Below are positions 37,041-45,685 of a stretch of DNA of 45,685 nt, piece by piece. The stretch's first letter is position 1, and each line of letters opens with the position of its first letter. The position numbers were made by a program, and so were the translations under genes. The stretch is from Methylobacter sp. (GTDB lineage Bacteria > Pseudomonadota > Gammaproteobacteria > Methylococcales > Methylomonadaceae): the NCBI GenBank assembly GCA_004299305.1, contig SCPZ01000084.1, positions 1-45,685 of the forward strand. The letters run 5' to 3'. The notes beneath the pieces were generated by a model. That model made no database searches. It saw only the letters and a list, made by a program, of their open reading frames with translations, and had not been told where the DNA came from.

Positions 37041-37277
37041 CTGCAGCTCAACCAGCCATAACTATATACACATATTTTTTCACCATAAATACAATGGGTT
37101 GAAAGCTGACCTAGCTCCCTCTCCTGTTGGAGAGGGTTGGGGAGAGGAGAATAGAAACAAGCATTTATATCCCCCTCATCCCAACCTTCTCCCTCAAGGG
37201 AGAGGAGCCGGTACTTGTGTAGATACTTATGCCAACCAGCCCATAGTTACAATAATTAAATTAATGAAGGAGGCTTT
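37041..37277. repeat. Intergenic hairpin repeat between nrtCD and the porin
   Basis: A purine/pyrimidine-striped element (about 37111-37212) has arms such as CTCCCTCTCC and GGAGAGGAG and folds on itself; it resembles a common intergenic repeat. It may shield or attenuate the transcript before the porin gene, whose own strong ribosome site (AAGGAGG) is at 37265-37271. Confidence 0.6.
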
Positions 37278-38570
37278 ATGCCGCAGAAAAAAACCAAACT
37301 CCCCGCATCTTTGCTAGCCCTTTCCGTGATCAGCGGCTCAGCCTTAGCTGGCGTTACCCAAGATGTTGAGGATGCACTTAATTTCTATCATTACGGTAAA
37401 AACGGCGCGATCAAATTCGACCTTAATTATCGTTATGAAAACGTGGACCAGGACAAAGGCCCCTTATTCAAGGGCCAATTCCCGCATACCGCTAATGCCA
37501 ACACCGCCCGCTTACGCGCCGGTTTACTGTCGCCGGTATTTCACGGCATTCAAGGTTATGCCGAATACGAAGGCAATCTCGCGATGCAGGACGATTACAA
37601 TAGCGCACGCAACGGCAATGCCGCTTACTCAACGGTTGCCGATCCTGAAAAAAGCGAACTCAACCAATTATGGATCAGCTATGCAGGCATCCCCGATACG
37701 CTGATTAAAGGCGGTCGGCAACGCATAAAATTCGATGACGACCGCTTTATCGGCAACGTCGGCTGGCGGCAGATGGAAACGACCTTCGATTCGGTGCTAA
37801 TCACCCACAACAACCAACAGCTGTTCGGCCTGACCGTTAACGCAGGCTATATCGGCAATGTACAAACCTTCACCTCGACCAGCGAACACATCAACGCGCC
37901 GCTTCTGAACGTCAATTACAAAGTCGGCGATTACGGCAACCTGGTCGCTTACGGCTACTGGCTGGATTATACCGAGCGCGAAAATTATGAAAAATCCAGC
38001 CAAACTTACGGCTTGCGCATGAGCAATTATCAAAAACCGGGAGACACTCTAAAACTGAGCGATAACTACGGCGTGGTTTATACCGCAGAATGGGGACATC
38101 AAGAAGATTACGGACACGGCCCGACCAAGTACGCAGTAGACCGCCTTAACCTGATGGGCGGCTTAACGGCCTATAACCTGACCTTTCAAGGCGCTATAGA
38201 GCAACTTGACGGCATGGGCGCCAATAAAACCTTCGATACGCCGCTGGGCACCAACCATGCCTTCCAGGGCTGGGCGGACTTATTCCTGGTTACGCCCAGA
38301 AACGGTATTCGCGACGTGTTCGGCACCATGATCGGCACTTTTGACCGTGGCGAAGTGATATTAACCGGCACTTATCATAACTTTAGCGACGACACCGGAA
38401 ATATTAAATACGGCGATGAATGGGACTTTTCCGCGCTGAAGAAATTCGGCAAACATTATTCGGTGTTGGCGAAATACGCTTATTACGCAGCCGATAACTA
38501 TAATACGGCCGATACCTTTGCTAATACAGATACCCAAAAAATCTGGGTGCAGGGGAATATCAGTTTTTAG
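37278..38570 (+). CDS. Outer-membrane beta-barrel porin (alginate-export-like)
   Basis: A signal peptide (ending ALAGVTQD) precedes a 400-residue barrel with alternating aromatic strands (FDLNYRYENV near residue 49, LNVNYKVGDYGNLVAYGYWL near residue 212) and a C-terminal phenylalanine (VQGNISF), the outer-membrane assembly signal. The short motif GGRQRIKFDDDRFIGNVGWR near residue 140 matches the alginate-export/porin class. Strong ribosome site AAGGAGG. As the last gene behind the nrt genes, it is likely the outer-membrane route for nitrate, but this is inferred from position; the repeat between may make expression partly separate. Confidence 0.82.
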   Translation: MPQKKTKLPASLLALSVISGSALAGVTQDVEDALNFYHYGKNGAIKFDLNYRYENVDQDKGPLFKGQFPHTANANTARLRAGLLSPVFHGIQGYAEYEGNLAMQDDYNSARNGNAAYSTVADPEKSELNQLWISYAGIPDTLIKGGRQRIKFDDDRFIGNVGWRQMETTFDSVLITHNNQQLFGLTVNAGYIGNVQTFTSTSEHINAPLLNVNYKVGDYGNLVAYGYWLDYTERENYEKSSQTYGLRMSNYQKPGDTLKLSDNYGVVYTAEWGHQEDYGHGPTKYAVDRLNLMGGLTAYNLTFQGAIEQLDGMGANKTFDTPLGTNHAFQGWADLFLVTPRNGIRDVFGTMIGTFDRGEVILTGTYHNFSDDTGNIKYGDEWDFSALKKFGKHYSVLAKYAYYAADNYNTADTFANTDTQKIWVQGNISF

Positions 38571-38627
38571 CAATCCCGGTTTGAAGCAGCCGGATATTTC
38601 CGCGCTACCGCGTCACTTGTGCCTACG

Positions 38628-38649
38628 ATGCTTACATGGAGGTAAGCAT
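38628..38649. terminator. Possible terminator hairpin after porin
   Basis: ATGCTTAC and GTAAGCAT form an eight-base stem with a six-base loop, followed by TCTTCT on the plus strand. The T-content is modest, so it may be a weak terminator for the nrt operon; the opposite strand also ends the Fic gene nearby. Confidence 0.4.
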
Positions 38650-38688
38650 TCTTCTGAATTGCGCCACGCATTTTCGTTAGGCACCGAA

Positions 38689-39687
38689 TCACCTGTTTTC
38701 CTTGACTTGCCAATATCCGCTTTTGGTCGAACCCATACGTTTTAATACGCCTTGCTGTTGTAACTTTTGCAAATGACGCTCAATAGTGCGCGAACTCAGA
38801 TCTAATTGTGCCGCCAGCATCGGAATAGTCAGTTCGGGATTTTGCTGCAAGGCCCGAATAATCGCCAATGGCGTTTCTCCCGACACTTGTACCGTCATTT
38901 CTACCGACATTGTTGACGGTGATGCCGTTTCAATCCCCGCCCGTAATGCCTGCGCCAAAGCATCCAGCATGAATTCGATAAACACAGTGCAATCGCTGGC
39001 CTGATCAGCCACTCCCAACACCCGGTAATACTCGCTTTGCTGCTCACGAATAATGCTTTCAACCGGCAAATACGCCATTTCTGTGCGCCAGCAACTCAAG
39101 ATCAAGGTCTGCCACAATCGCCCCAGACGGCCATTGCCGTCACTAAAAGGATGGATGAATTCAAATTCATAATGGAACACGCAACTGGCAATCAGCGGAT
39201 GGATGTCGGTGCTCGCAAGCCAACCCAGCAAATCGTTCATCAGACGAGGAATTTGCGTAGCGGGTGGAGCCATATGTACCAACTCCTGTTCCCGGAAAAC
39301 ACCCACGCCGCCGCTACGCCATCTCCCCGCATTGTCAATCAGCCCCAGCATCAGGCGTTCATGCGCAGCCAATAAGTGCTCGCCATTGGTAGCTTGCCAA
39401 TGGGGCAATTGTTCATAAGCGGCAAAAGCATTGCGCACTTCCTGTATTTCCCGAGGCAGGCCAAGCACCGGTTTGCCTTCCAGAATGGCGGTGACTTGCT
39501 CCAGCGATAAACTGTTATGCTCAATCGCAAGAGATGCCTGAATGGTACGGATACGGTTTTCTCGCCGCAGTTGTGGGGATAATACGCCCTGCTGACTGGC
39601 TGACCAGCGCCCCAACAATTCGCTGATTTCGGCAACGGCATTGAGGATGTTGGCTGTGACGGTGTAAGGAGGTTGGTAGCGGCTCAT
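38689..39687 (-). CDS. Fic-domain protein with C-terminal winged helix
   Basis: Fic enzymes transfer AMP or other nucleotide groups to target proteins. The catalytic motif HPFSDGNGRLGR (near residue 179) has the His, Phe, Asp/Gly and both Arg of active enzymes. An N-terminal helix carries an inhibitory-like motif SLAIEHN (near residue 54, Ser...Glu). The flap region is around VGVFREQELVHMAP. The C-terminus (~residues 275-330, AIIRALQQNPELTIPMLAAQ) is a winged-helix DNA-binding segment ending in GYWQV. ATG 39687 is used; an in-frame TTG lies at 39714. It starts about 38 bases after the stop of the nuclease-STAND gene on the same strand, so they are probably one transcript. Confidence 0.85.
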   Translation of the reverse strand: MSRYQPPYTVTANILNAVAEISELLGRWSASQQGVLSPQLRRENRIRTIQASLAIEHNSLSLEQVTAILEGKPVLGLPREIQEVRNAFAAYEQLPHWQATNGEHLLAAHERLMLGLIDNAGRWRSGGVGVFREQELVHMAPPATQIPRLMNDLLGWLASTDIHPLIASCVFHYEFEFIHPFSDGNGRLGRLWQTLILSCWRTEMAYLPVESIIREQQSEYYRVLGVADQASDCTVFIEFMLDALAQALRAGIETASPSTMSVEMTVQVSGETPLAIIRALQQNPELTIPMLAAQLDLSSRTIERHLQKLQQQGVLKRMGSTKSGYWQVKENR

Positions 39688-39725
39688 ATGGTGATTGTTC
39701 CGTTCATTAGGCAAACGATAATTAC

Positions 39726-42700
39726 TTATGAATTAGTCCATTCTGTCACTTGTAAAAAAGCCAACGCTTGATAAATAAGTAATGACCATTCTTCACAATC
39801 ATCCAAATTAACTATTATTTGGTCATCATCCGGTTTGCCATAAGGGTATATGGCGCTTTCGCATAGTATTAATGCTTCTAATCTAGGGTCATTACCGTTC
39901 TTCATTCCATTTTTTAAATCCGTTATGATGGAACCAGCGGTTGATATATTTCCAGCAAGTTTTTTATAAAATGTTGATAAATAATCTTGTAGTATTTCTA
40001 AACCTGTACCGTTCAATTTTTGCGATATCTCAATAAAATTCGATAAATGAGAAGTCCCTGCATATAACTCAGCTAGCTCTTTACTAAGCGATTGAGTCTT
40101 CTCAAAGTTATCAACCTTAATTTGTTCAAACTGAAAATGGCTTACTACATTTTCAGGAAGTGCTTGCGGGATGTTTAACCATGATTTCTCTTCAGACAAG
40201 ATAGGTTCATTACCTGCAAATAAACTTGTTAAAATTCGCCAAGCTTGGTGATTTAATGTAAAGCCCTGCACCATTGGGATAATAACAACCTGCCGCCAGT
40301 GATTAGTCAGTACAAAATACTTTAAGTCTTTATATTCAACAGGACGAATTGCACTAATCAGCACATCAACGAACTCCGTGTAAGCCTTATCCAATAAAGT
40401 TAAATCTTTTAACTCTAAGCTGATCCATAAAGCAGGTCGTTCTTCATAACAATAGGCATCACTAAGTAATTTGGCATGCCATTCAGAATCTGGGTTATGG
40501 GCTAAAGCTTTTTTGATACTGTTTATTAAAGCTATCTGTACATTTCTGGTAATTGCCGCAGCTCGCACATCAGGTGCATCTTTCCAGTATTTGTCAGGGT
40601 GGTGGGCAAATTGATACCAAAGATGCCAAGCTTTTTCGAGCTTAAGCGTTTCTTGTTCCTCAAGCTTTTCTAAAGCCGATATATCGACTAAATCTTTAAA
40701 CCTATCGCTAAATTCCGTTTGAAAATTTTTCAACGCACATTTGGCATCATTCACATTCACTACTGTTAGATGTATATAATGCGCTGAATAGGGATGACCA
40801 AGTTCTTCAGCTCTTTGAAAAATAGGGGAATGCTGCGATTCTGGTAAACGTCCAATAAAGCCGTTAACGCTTAAAACAAGATCGGATTGCATGAAGAAAC
40901 TGATTATGCTGTTTAAATAATCACTCCATGACTTTTGATAATCCATATATTCCGCTAGCATGATTGACGCACTGATGGATGTAGGAAGATTCGATTCTGT
41001 TCTTTTTCCATTATCTTTTGTACCCTCACTAGTGAATCCCCAAGGATCAACCGCTAATTTGGGAAATATGGAAGACATCATATTAACTCTCGATAATTTT
41101 TCCCAATAGTCGCTATCTATTTTCCAACCCATAACTGACTGTGGTTTACGAGCTTTAAAATAGGCTATTAACGCTTTATTAAGATAAGTCAAACCATCAA
41201 CAATTTGTTTTCTGGTTGCCATGATATTTTCAGCATATATTTTCCAATCATCTGGACGATTAATATAATCGGCTAAATTTGCGTAAGTCGCATTAATGTT
41301 TACTAACCGTTTTATCGGAAATGATGACTTTAAAATACCGGGCTTATTTGCCTCATCAAAGGATAATTCGATAAAGGCAACATGGTGTCCATAACCTTTC
41401 CCGCCAAACCTTTCTGCGCCTGGAAAAAGGTTTCTAAGAATTTCAGCTCGGTAACCAGTTTGCTCATTCAATCGTGCCGAAAAAGTTTGTTTATCGGTTT
41501 CGTCAACCGATTCCATCGGCACAATATAATGAGCAATTGGATTTCCCGGTTTATGCTCTAGCCACAGGGTATTGGTTTGTTTTTGAAATAGCTTTTCAAT
41601 TTCTATTTTATTGGATTGGATAAAATCGTTGTAAGTTAGCTTATCGTAATAATAAAGGGCTAACGTCAACTCAGATAAGCAGATGATGTTCGATATTTCT
41701 TCAACTGCATTGCTTTTTGATAGCCAAGTAGTGTCATAGTTTGCAGGAATTTTTAACCATCCTAACCAAAATAGGATTTCACTCATGCCAAGCCAAGCGG
41801 CTTCATTTTCTGGTTTGGCTAGGTTTAGCTGTCTATTAGCCAGCCAAAATTTCAACCCTTGATAAATAATATCTGGCGATGATACTTGATTTCTAAGGCA
41901 TCTAATTTCATTCTGTTTGTCTAGGTTATTTTTGCCTAAAATTTCTAGCATGGATTCGGTAGGATCTTCATCCGATACATTCGCCACGTCGGGTCTCAGC
42001 AGAAATTTCCAGCCGCTATTGCCTGCCATTAATCGGGCTTGGTCGATTACGTCTTTATTGGTCTCGACATAAGCGTAAATGCCATACCAGATTAAAGCTC
42101 TGCTTACGCCAGCATACCCTTGCCAACTATGAAGTGCCAGCCCGGCAAGCTTTTGGTAAATAGCTGAGTATTCTTGCGGATGCTCTACAAAGGCATACAA
42201 CAAGAAGCTTTCCAAGTCCGCTTCCATTATGCAGGGAAGCACTGCTGTTGCAGCGTTAATCCAGGGATTGAACGCTTGATCGTTCAAAACCTCAACCAGC
42301 AATTTTGAGCGCAAGGGATGTAACGGCTCAACATATCTTTTATCATCTGAACATCGAATTAAATATTCCTCTTCAAACAGCCTGAACGTACCAGCTGGAT
42401 CAGTCAAATTGATAATATTAACCAATTCAGCTAATTGTATGCGAGATTCATAAGCGGTTGCTACCGCGCAGTAAAATAATACTTTTAAGGTGGCGGCTTC
42501 CAACTTTGATTGTCTTATTTCCTCTTGTAAGCGTCTGACCTGAAAACTCAACCGGTCTTTGAGTGACTCAGTTTGAGTAAGAAAATAAACATATTCCAGT
42601 AATGCACCATTGCCGCCGAACCGATGCCAAGCATCTTTGAACGATGGGTATGGATTAGCCACTTTCTTATCAACCAGATTTTGATAGATGCTTTTTGCTT

Positions 42701-43865
42701 CTGTTTGATTAAAATGTAACGCCACAGCCAACGGAAACCCCAGCTCAACATTCGGAACATTTTGCCGAGCCAAATCTTCCTCGCGGATCGTGACAAGAAT
42801 CTTGATATTCGGTCTATCCAGCAATGTTTTCACGAAAGCCGTCCAATCCAAATCTCGGGGCGACACATCGATATAAAGATACAAATCGGCTTTAAAAACC
42901 GACAGATGATCGGCTATTGCCAAAGCAATATTTTCGGCATGGCTTCTGTTTTCGATAAAACTAATTTGAAAGCGCCATTCCTCAGGGACAAAATCATGTA
43001 AGTAGCGATAAGCCAGAGTTGTTTTGCCTTGTCCTGAAGCACCATGCACAATTACCGTCTGGTTTCCGTTTCGAAATGCCTCATCAATCTTGTCTATTTG
43101 TTCTGTGCGGAATATATCCAAACCCGCTTGAATATGACTAAAACGGGATGAAACACCCTTATAAAATTCAGTTGCAAGATAATCTTGTTGGTCGGTTTGG
43201 TCGACTTCAATTAATGGTTTTATTGATTTAAACCATTCTTGGTGATGTGCAGCTCTCTCAGATAAATATTTCCCAACGGAACAAATTTTATTGATTAAAT
43301 CCTGTTTGGTAATTTTTTCTTTATGTTCAGCCGCATAATAAAGCCAAGCCAATAATAGAGAAAACGCACTATTAGGATCGCCTGCAACAATTGTTTTAGT
43401 TAAATGATTTTGCAGTCTGTTTTGTAAATCCTGCTCAGATACAATAATCCACTCTACTTTTTCGAATAATTTACTTATTTCACTAATACCATTCTTTGTT
43501 AGTTTTTCAGTAATTGAATAACGACTATTTACATCTCCTGACCAAGCTTTTTTTATTTCGCTGCCAATCTCCCCAAAGCTGACAACTTCAATGGATAAAC
43601 TATGATGTGTGCTTAGTAAGTCGGATACCCTATGGAAAAATGAATCTTTCTTTTCGGGACTAAAACTAGATAACGTTAATTTTTCATTTCTAGCTTTTAC
43701 TTGAATCACACGGGTCAACTCGTCGTTCATTCGTATTGCTAAATCTTCTTCTCCTTCTGGTTGAAATACATTATCAACGTCAGAAGATTCAAGTATTTCA
43801 ACTAATGTATATAGCGTTTGAAGTCTGTAGCCTTTTAATGCTGCTTGTGCGCCTGAATTATTCAT
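39726..43865 (-). CDS. Cap4-like nuclease fused to a STAND-type NTPase (putative defence protein)
   Basis: A 1379-residue protein. Residues ~1-100 resemble the Cap4/DUF4297 PD-(D/E)xK nuclease class: GYRLQTLYTLVEIL, then EGEEDLAIR and VIQVKAR (acidic residues and the QxK catalytic pair). A P-loop follows near residue 275 (IVHGASGQGKTTLAYRYL), a Walker-B-like LYLYIDVS near 325 and a sensor-like ILVTIREEDLAR near 355. This is the STAND/NACHT-like NTPase seen in Avs-type anti-phage proteins. The rest (~900 residues) is long, helical-looking and unrecognised; in STAND proteins that part senses the trigger. The frame opens at 43970, but the ATG at 43865 gives the nuclease its expected N-terminus. 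The gene is visibly AT-richer than its neighbours, suggesting transfer. Confidence 0.72.
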   Translation of the reverse strand: MNNSGAQAALKGYRLQTLYTLVEILESSDVDNVFQPEGEEDLAIRMNDELTRVIQVKARNEKLTLSSFSPEKKDSFFHRVSDLLSTHHSLSIEVVSFGEIGSEIKKAWSGDVNSRYSITEKLTKNGISEISKLFEKVEWIIVSEQDLQNRLQNHLTKTIVAGDPNSAFSLLLAWLYYAAEHKEKITKQDLINKICSVGKYLSERAAHHQEWFKSIKPLIEVDQTDQQDYLATEFYKGVSSRFSHIQAGLDIFRTEQIDKIDEAFRNGNQTVIVHGASGQGKTTLAYRYLHDFVPEEWRFQISFIENRSHAENIALAIADHLSVFKADLYLYIDVSPRDLDWTAFVKTLLDRPNIKILVTIREEDLARQNVPNVELGFPLAVALHFNQTEAKSIYQNLVDKKVANPYPSFKDAWHRFGGNGALLEYVYFLTQTESLKDRLSFQVRRLQEEIRQSKLEAATLKVLFYCAVATAYESRIQLAELVNIINLTDPAGTFRLFEEEYLIRCSDDKRYVEPLHPLRSKLLVEVLNDQAFNPWINAATAVLPCIMEADLESFLLYAFVEHPQEYSAIYQKLAGLALHSWQGYAGVSRALIWYGIYAYVETNKDVIDQARLMAGNSGWKFLLRPDVANVSDEDPTESMLEILGKNNLDKQNEIRCLRNQVSSPDIIYQGLKFWLANRQLNLAKPENEAAWLGMSEILFWLGWLKIPANYDTTWLSKSNAVEEISNIICLSELTLALYYYDKLTYNDFIQSNKIEIEKLFQKQTNTLWLEHKPGNPIAHYIVPMESVDETDKQTFSARLNEQTGYRAEILRNLFPGAERFGGKGYGHHVAFIELSFDEANKPGILKSSFPIKRLVNINATYANLADYINRPDDWKIYAENIMATRKQIVDGLTYLNKALIAYFKARKPQSVMGWKIDSDYWEKLSRVNMMSSIFPKLAVDPWGFTSEGTKDNGKRTESNLPTSISASIMLAEYMDYQKSWSDYLNSIISFFMQSDLVLSVNGFIGRLPESQHSPIFQRAEELGHPYSAHYIHLTVVNVNDAKCALKNFQTEFSDRFKDLVDISALEKLEEQETLKLEKAWHLWYQFAHHPDKYWKDAPDVRAAAITRNVQIALINSIKKALAHNPDSEWHAKLLSDAYCYEERPALWISLELKDLTLLDKAYTEFVDVLISAIRPVEYKDLKYFVLTNHWRQVVIIPMVQGFTLNHQAWRILTSLFAGNEPILSEEKSWLNIPQALPENVVSHFQFEQIKVDNFEKTQSLSKELAELYAGTSHLSNFIEISQKLNGTGLEILQDYLSTFYKKLAGNISTAGSIITDLKNGMKNGNDPRLEALILCESAIYPYGKPDDDQIIVNLDDCEEWSLLIYQALAFLQVTEWTNS

Positions 43866-44065
43866 GGAATTGTTTTTGTTAAGATTATGGTGCCGATGAT
43901 TGCAATGGGTCGAACTCGGTTCTTCGCGAATGATACAGCTCGGCCAACAGCCGACGATAGTAATTACCAAATGTAGAAGACGGGGTAATTTCGAAAAGAG
44001 GACAGTCGTAACGCGTCCGGTTAGCCGAGGTATTAGCTCTCTGATCCGACGTACTTATCGGGACT

Positions 44066-44529
44066 CTATAACCCACCCAACAGCCGGATTTTTATCTGCT
44101 GTAGCAGCTGCGGCGCTAAATACATACCATGTTGCCCGGTAAGTTGCTGCATCTTTTGCCAAGTTTGCTCCGCACTCAGTAATTTTCGCTTTTCCAGTAA
44201 AAGCAATATACCTACCGTGCCGATCACGTCAACTGCCAAGTAATGCGCTTTGCGCCGAGCCAATAAGTCATCCAGAACGACGTAATCGGCTGCTATTTCC
44301 TGCGCCAGAATAATCGCTTCCAGTTCGCCTTGATGCAGCCGCCCTAAAGCACCCTGCACATAAGCCGCTCCGATGGCTGAAACTGTGCCGACCTTTATAA
44401 ATGAGGGCGGTGTATATTCGTGCAATTCGTTAACAACCGCCGTGGGTACATAAATATCATCGCTAACGTCAGCCAACAGTTTAAGGCTGTCTACAAAATA
44501 ATCGGGCTGGTATTAAGGACAATTTTCAT
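44066..44529 (-). pseudogene. Frameshifted PIN-domain toxin (DUF3368-like)
   Basis: The open frame 44066-44476 encodes the body of a PIN-like protein (IYVPTAVVNELHEY, LHQGELEAIILAQE, ADYVVLDDLLARRKA, VDVIGTVGILLLL), with the acidic residues of the nuclease fold. Its N-terminus is missing, but the correct beginning, MKIVLNTSPIIL, is found from ATG 44529 in another frame and runs into a stop (TAG at 44491-44493). Insertion of one T in the T-run at 44495-44498 would join the two into a normal DUF3368 protein. It follows the UPF0175 antitoxin gene by six bases. It is either a true frameshift, a sequencing error in the homopolymer, or programmed slippage. Confidence 0.75.
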
Positions 44530-44535
44530 GGATTT

Positions 44536-44778
44536 TTATAGTTTTTCTACGGTGTGTATATCCTCCAAAACACACTCATCTGCAATGATATAACCTTGAT
44601 TAAAGTGCTCTATTAAGCGCGTTTTAAAACCGTCAAAATCCAAACAGGCCATGTGCGCGGCGCTGGCAAAACTTATTTTTCTGGCATGATACAGGCTTGC
44701 CGCTAAAAAGAATTCCGCCGCATGACTACCCAACGGTTGCAATATGTCGTCGAATTCGGGTTGAAGTTGTATGTGCAT
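44536..44778 (-). CDS. UPF0175-like antitoxin
   Basis: This 80-residue protein has the helical DNA-binding core FFLAASLYHARKISFASAAHMA (residues ~23-44), DFDGFKTRLIEHFNQGYII, and the length typical of UPF0175 antitoxins, which pair with DUF3368 PIN toxins. The adjacent, frameshifted PIN-like toxin six bases downstream supports that. The start ATG 44778 has no strong ribosome site. If the toxin is dead, this gene may persist as an orphan repressor. Confidence 0.72.
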   Translation of the reverse strand: MHIQLQPEFDDILQPLGSHAAEFFLAASLYHARKISFASAAHMACLDFDGFKTRLIEHFNQGYIIADECVLEDIHTVEKL

Positions 44779-44989
44779 TGTTTTGCCTTATGTGCAGTAT
44801 TCACATCATTGTCGGTTTTTTAGGTCTTCTGCATACTGCTATGCTGTACCGCATTCGTATAGGAATGTGATCTCGATGTTGATTGCTGTACAGTTTATCG
44901 AGGCCACATGGCCAAAATCCAGGAAGCGGTACCGTGCAAATGAAGATTCAAGGCATGAATTTATTCGCCCCACATCACACAGACCAACA

Positions 44990-45019
44990 GCCGGACGGGG
45001 GATTGCAAATCCGTCCGGC
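44990..45019. terminator. GC-rich hairpin after the secreted-protein gene
   Basis: GCCGGACGG and CCGTCCGGC form a nine-base stem around a 12-base loop, 20 bases past the stop of the minus-strand gene at 45041. There is no T-run on the minus strand, so it may act as a stability hairpin. The word CCAACAGCCGG just before it also occurs at 44079-44089. Confidence 0.45.
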
Positions 45020-45040
45020 TTACCGCCTTAAACTTCAAAG

Positions 45041-45511
45041 CTAAAAAACAACAGCTTTTGCCGTCCCAGTTAGATTGGAGAATTTATAGTTATCCGTTTG
45101 TCCGCTGTTAAAAGCGGGGATAACGGAAAATTTGTGTATTGTGGTAATTCCCTCTGTTTTTATGGGAGCCTCCCGCGTCGTCTGGTCGAGATTGACGGCA
45201 GGGATAAGCAGGGAAAAAGATGTCGAACCGGTATCTACCGTATTAACAATGGTTACAGTGACTAAGGTGCCGATTTCAGTTCCTACCGTTCTAATCTGGT
45301 CTCCGGAAAAGTTGAGGATCTTTTTGCCATGCTGATAGGTAAAATGCGGTTTGCCATCAATTCCTGTTGTCGAATAGCTGATGTGCAAGTCTTTACCCTG
45401 CAAGTCATAAAGATTAGCTGCCTGATCGCTTGCCGCCGAAACAGTAAGCGGCGACGTCAGTAATAATGCAACCAAGGTAATAAAAAACACTTTGTACATT
45501 GAGCTAGGCAT
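45041..45511 (-). CDS. Secreted protein of unknown function
   Basis: This 156-residue protein has a clear signal peptide (hydrophobic core VFFITLVALLLTSPLTV, cleavage after SA). The mature part is rich in Thr, Ser and beta-prone residues (HISYSTTGIDGKPHFTYQHG, LVTVTIVNTVDTG), suggestive of a beta-sandwich. It contains no cysteine or obvious catalytic motif, and I do not recognise the family. The ATG at 45511 has a strong AAGGAGG five bases upstream, so the gene is likely real and translated. It stands alone on the minus strand, with a hairpin downstream. Confidence 0.65.
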   Translation of the reverse strand: MPSSMYKVFFITLVALLLTSPLTVSAASDQAANLYDLQGKDLHISYSTTGIDGKPHFTYQHGKKILNFSGDQIRTVGTEIGTLVTVTIVNTVDTGSTSFSLLIPAVNLDQTTREAPIKTEGITTIHKFSVIPAFNSGQTDNYKFSNLTGTAKAVVF

Positions 45512-45569
45512 ACAGCCTCCTTAATTAATTGAGGATTCATTATGGGTGGAAATGTAATGAGTCCAACTT

Positions 45570-45685
45570 AGGCGATTTCCTGCGAAAAATATACCCACCT
45601 GACTGGTCTTTTTGTCCGTCTCCTGCGTTGTAAAAATGGTTGCATAGCTCGCTATGCGCCCATTTTTACGCCTTGCAGACGAACA
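45570..45685. repeat. Dispersed repeat with large palindrome at window end
   Basis: GCGATTTCCTGCGAAAAA at 45570 repeats part of the region at 30597-30612. From about 45613 to 45685 an imperfect ~70-base palindrome folds around GCATAGCTCGCTATGC, with outer arms TGTCCGTCT and AGACGAACA and middle arms GTAAAAATGG and CCCATTTTTAC. The window cuts off at or near its end. Confidence 0.65.

Noticed and set aside
44771-45031. 86-residue plus-strand open frame
   Set aside because: It overlaps an intergenic region with hairpin repeat, and shows no domain or ribosome site.

Overview
The window looks like a chromosome segment of a gammaproteobacterial methanotroph (order Methylococcales). This is inferred from gene content: LptD, SurA, RNase D and an AmgK/MurU pair of gammaproteobacterial type sit beside methylotrophy-flavoured genes. 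The latter are an MxaD-like SRPBCC protein with a YVTN beta-propeller protein, an MfnE-like kinase of methanofuran-type cofactor synthesis next to pabB, and a probable PPi-dependent PEP carboxykinase. No rRNA, tRNA, CRISPR array or intact transposase was seen.

Layout. 1-589 is repeat-bearing intergenic DNA. 599-3466 is a polar amino-acid type ABC importer operon (lipoprotein binding protein, permease, ATPase, permease). 3868-18127 is mostly minus strand: TolC-like protein, BASS-family transporter, MfnE-like kinase, pabB, YVTN protein, MxaD-like protein, OmpA-like lipoprotein, a TIGR04073-like protein, rnd, a DbpA-domain protein, surA and lptD. 18234-21864 is plus strand: amgK, murU (peptidoglycan sugar recycling), dodecin, cysC and a DHH phosphoesterase that could remove pAp. 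A ccdA antitoxin follows with a truncated ccdB. 22487-30137 holds the large PEPCK-like enzyme, a HAMP-PAS-PAS-GGDEF-EAL protein and a YheT-type hydrolase. A membrane cytochrome c-like protein lies at 30803-31708 (minus).

32131-38570 is a nitrate uptake operon: nrtA, nrtB, a fused two-ATPase nrtCD and an outer-membrane barrel. It has a -24/-12 (sigma-54) promoter and a leader RNA with two hexaloop hairpins followed by an overlapping terminator, the architecture of NasR/NasT ANTAR antitermination. Transcription would start under nitrogen limitation and read through only when the ANTAR regulator (not in this window) responds to nitrate or nitrite.

38689-44778 (minus) is an accessory, visibly AT-richer region. 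It encodes a UPF0175 antitoxin, a frameshifted PIN (DUF3368-like) toxin, a ~1380-residue protein combining a Cap4/DUF4297-like nuclease domain with a STAND-type P-loop NTPase, and a Fic protein just downstream of it. The nuclease-STAND plus Fic pair is the best candidate for an undescribed defence system here. A secreted protein of unknown function and a large palindromic repeat close the window.

Dispersed repeats fill many gaps, and in three places repeat sequence appears to have become part of a protein end (AmgK C-terminus, NrtCD N-terminus, DbpA-domain protein N-terminus). Both toxin-antitoxin loci keep the antitoxin and have a broken toxin.
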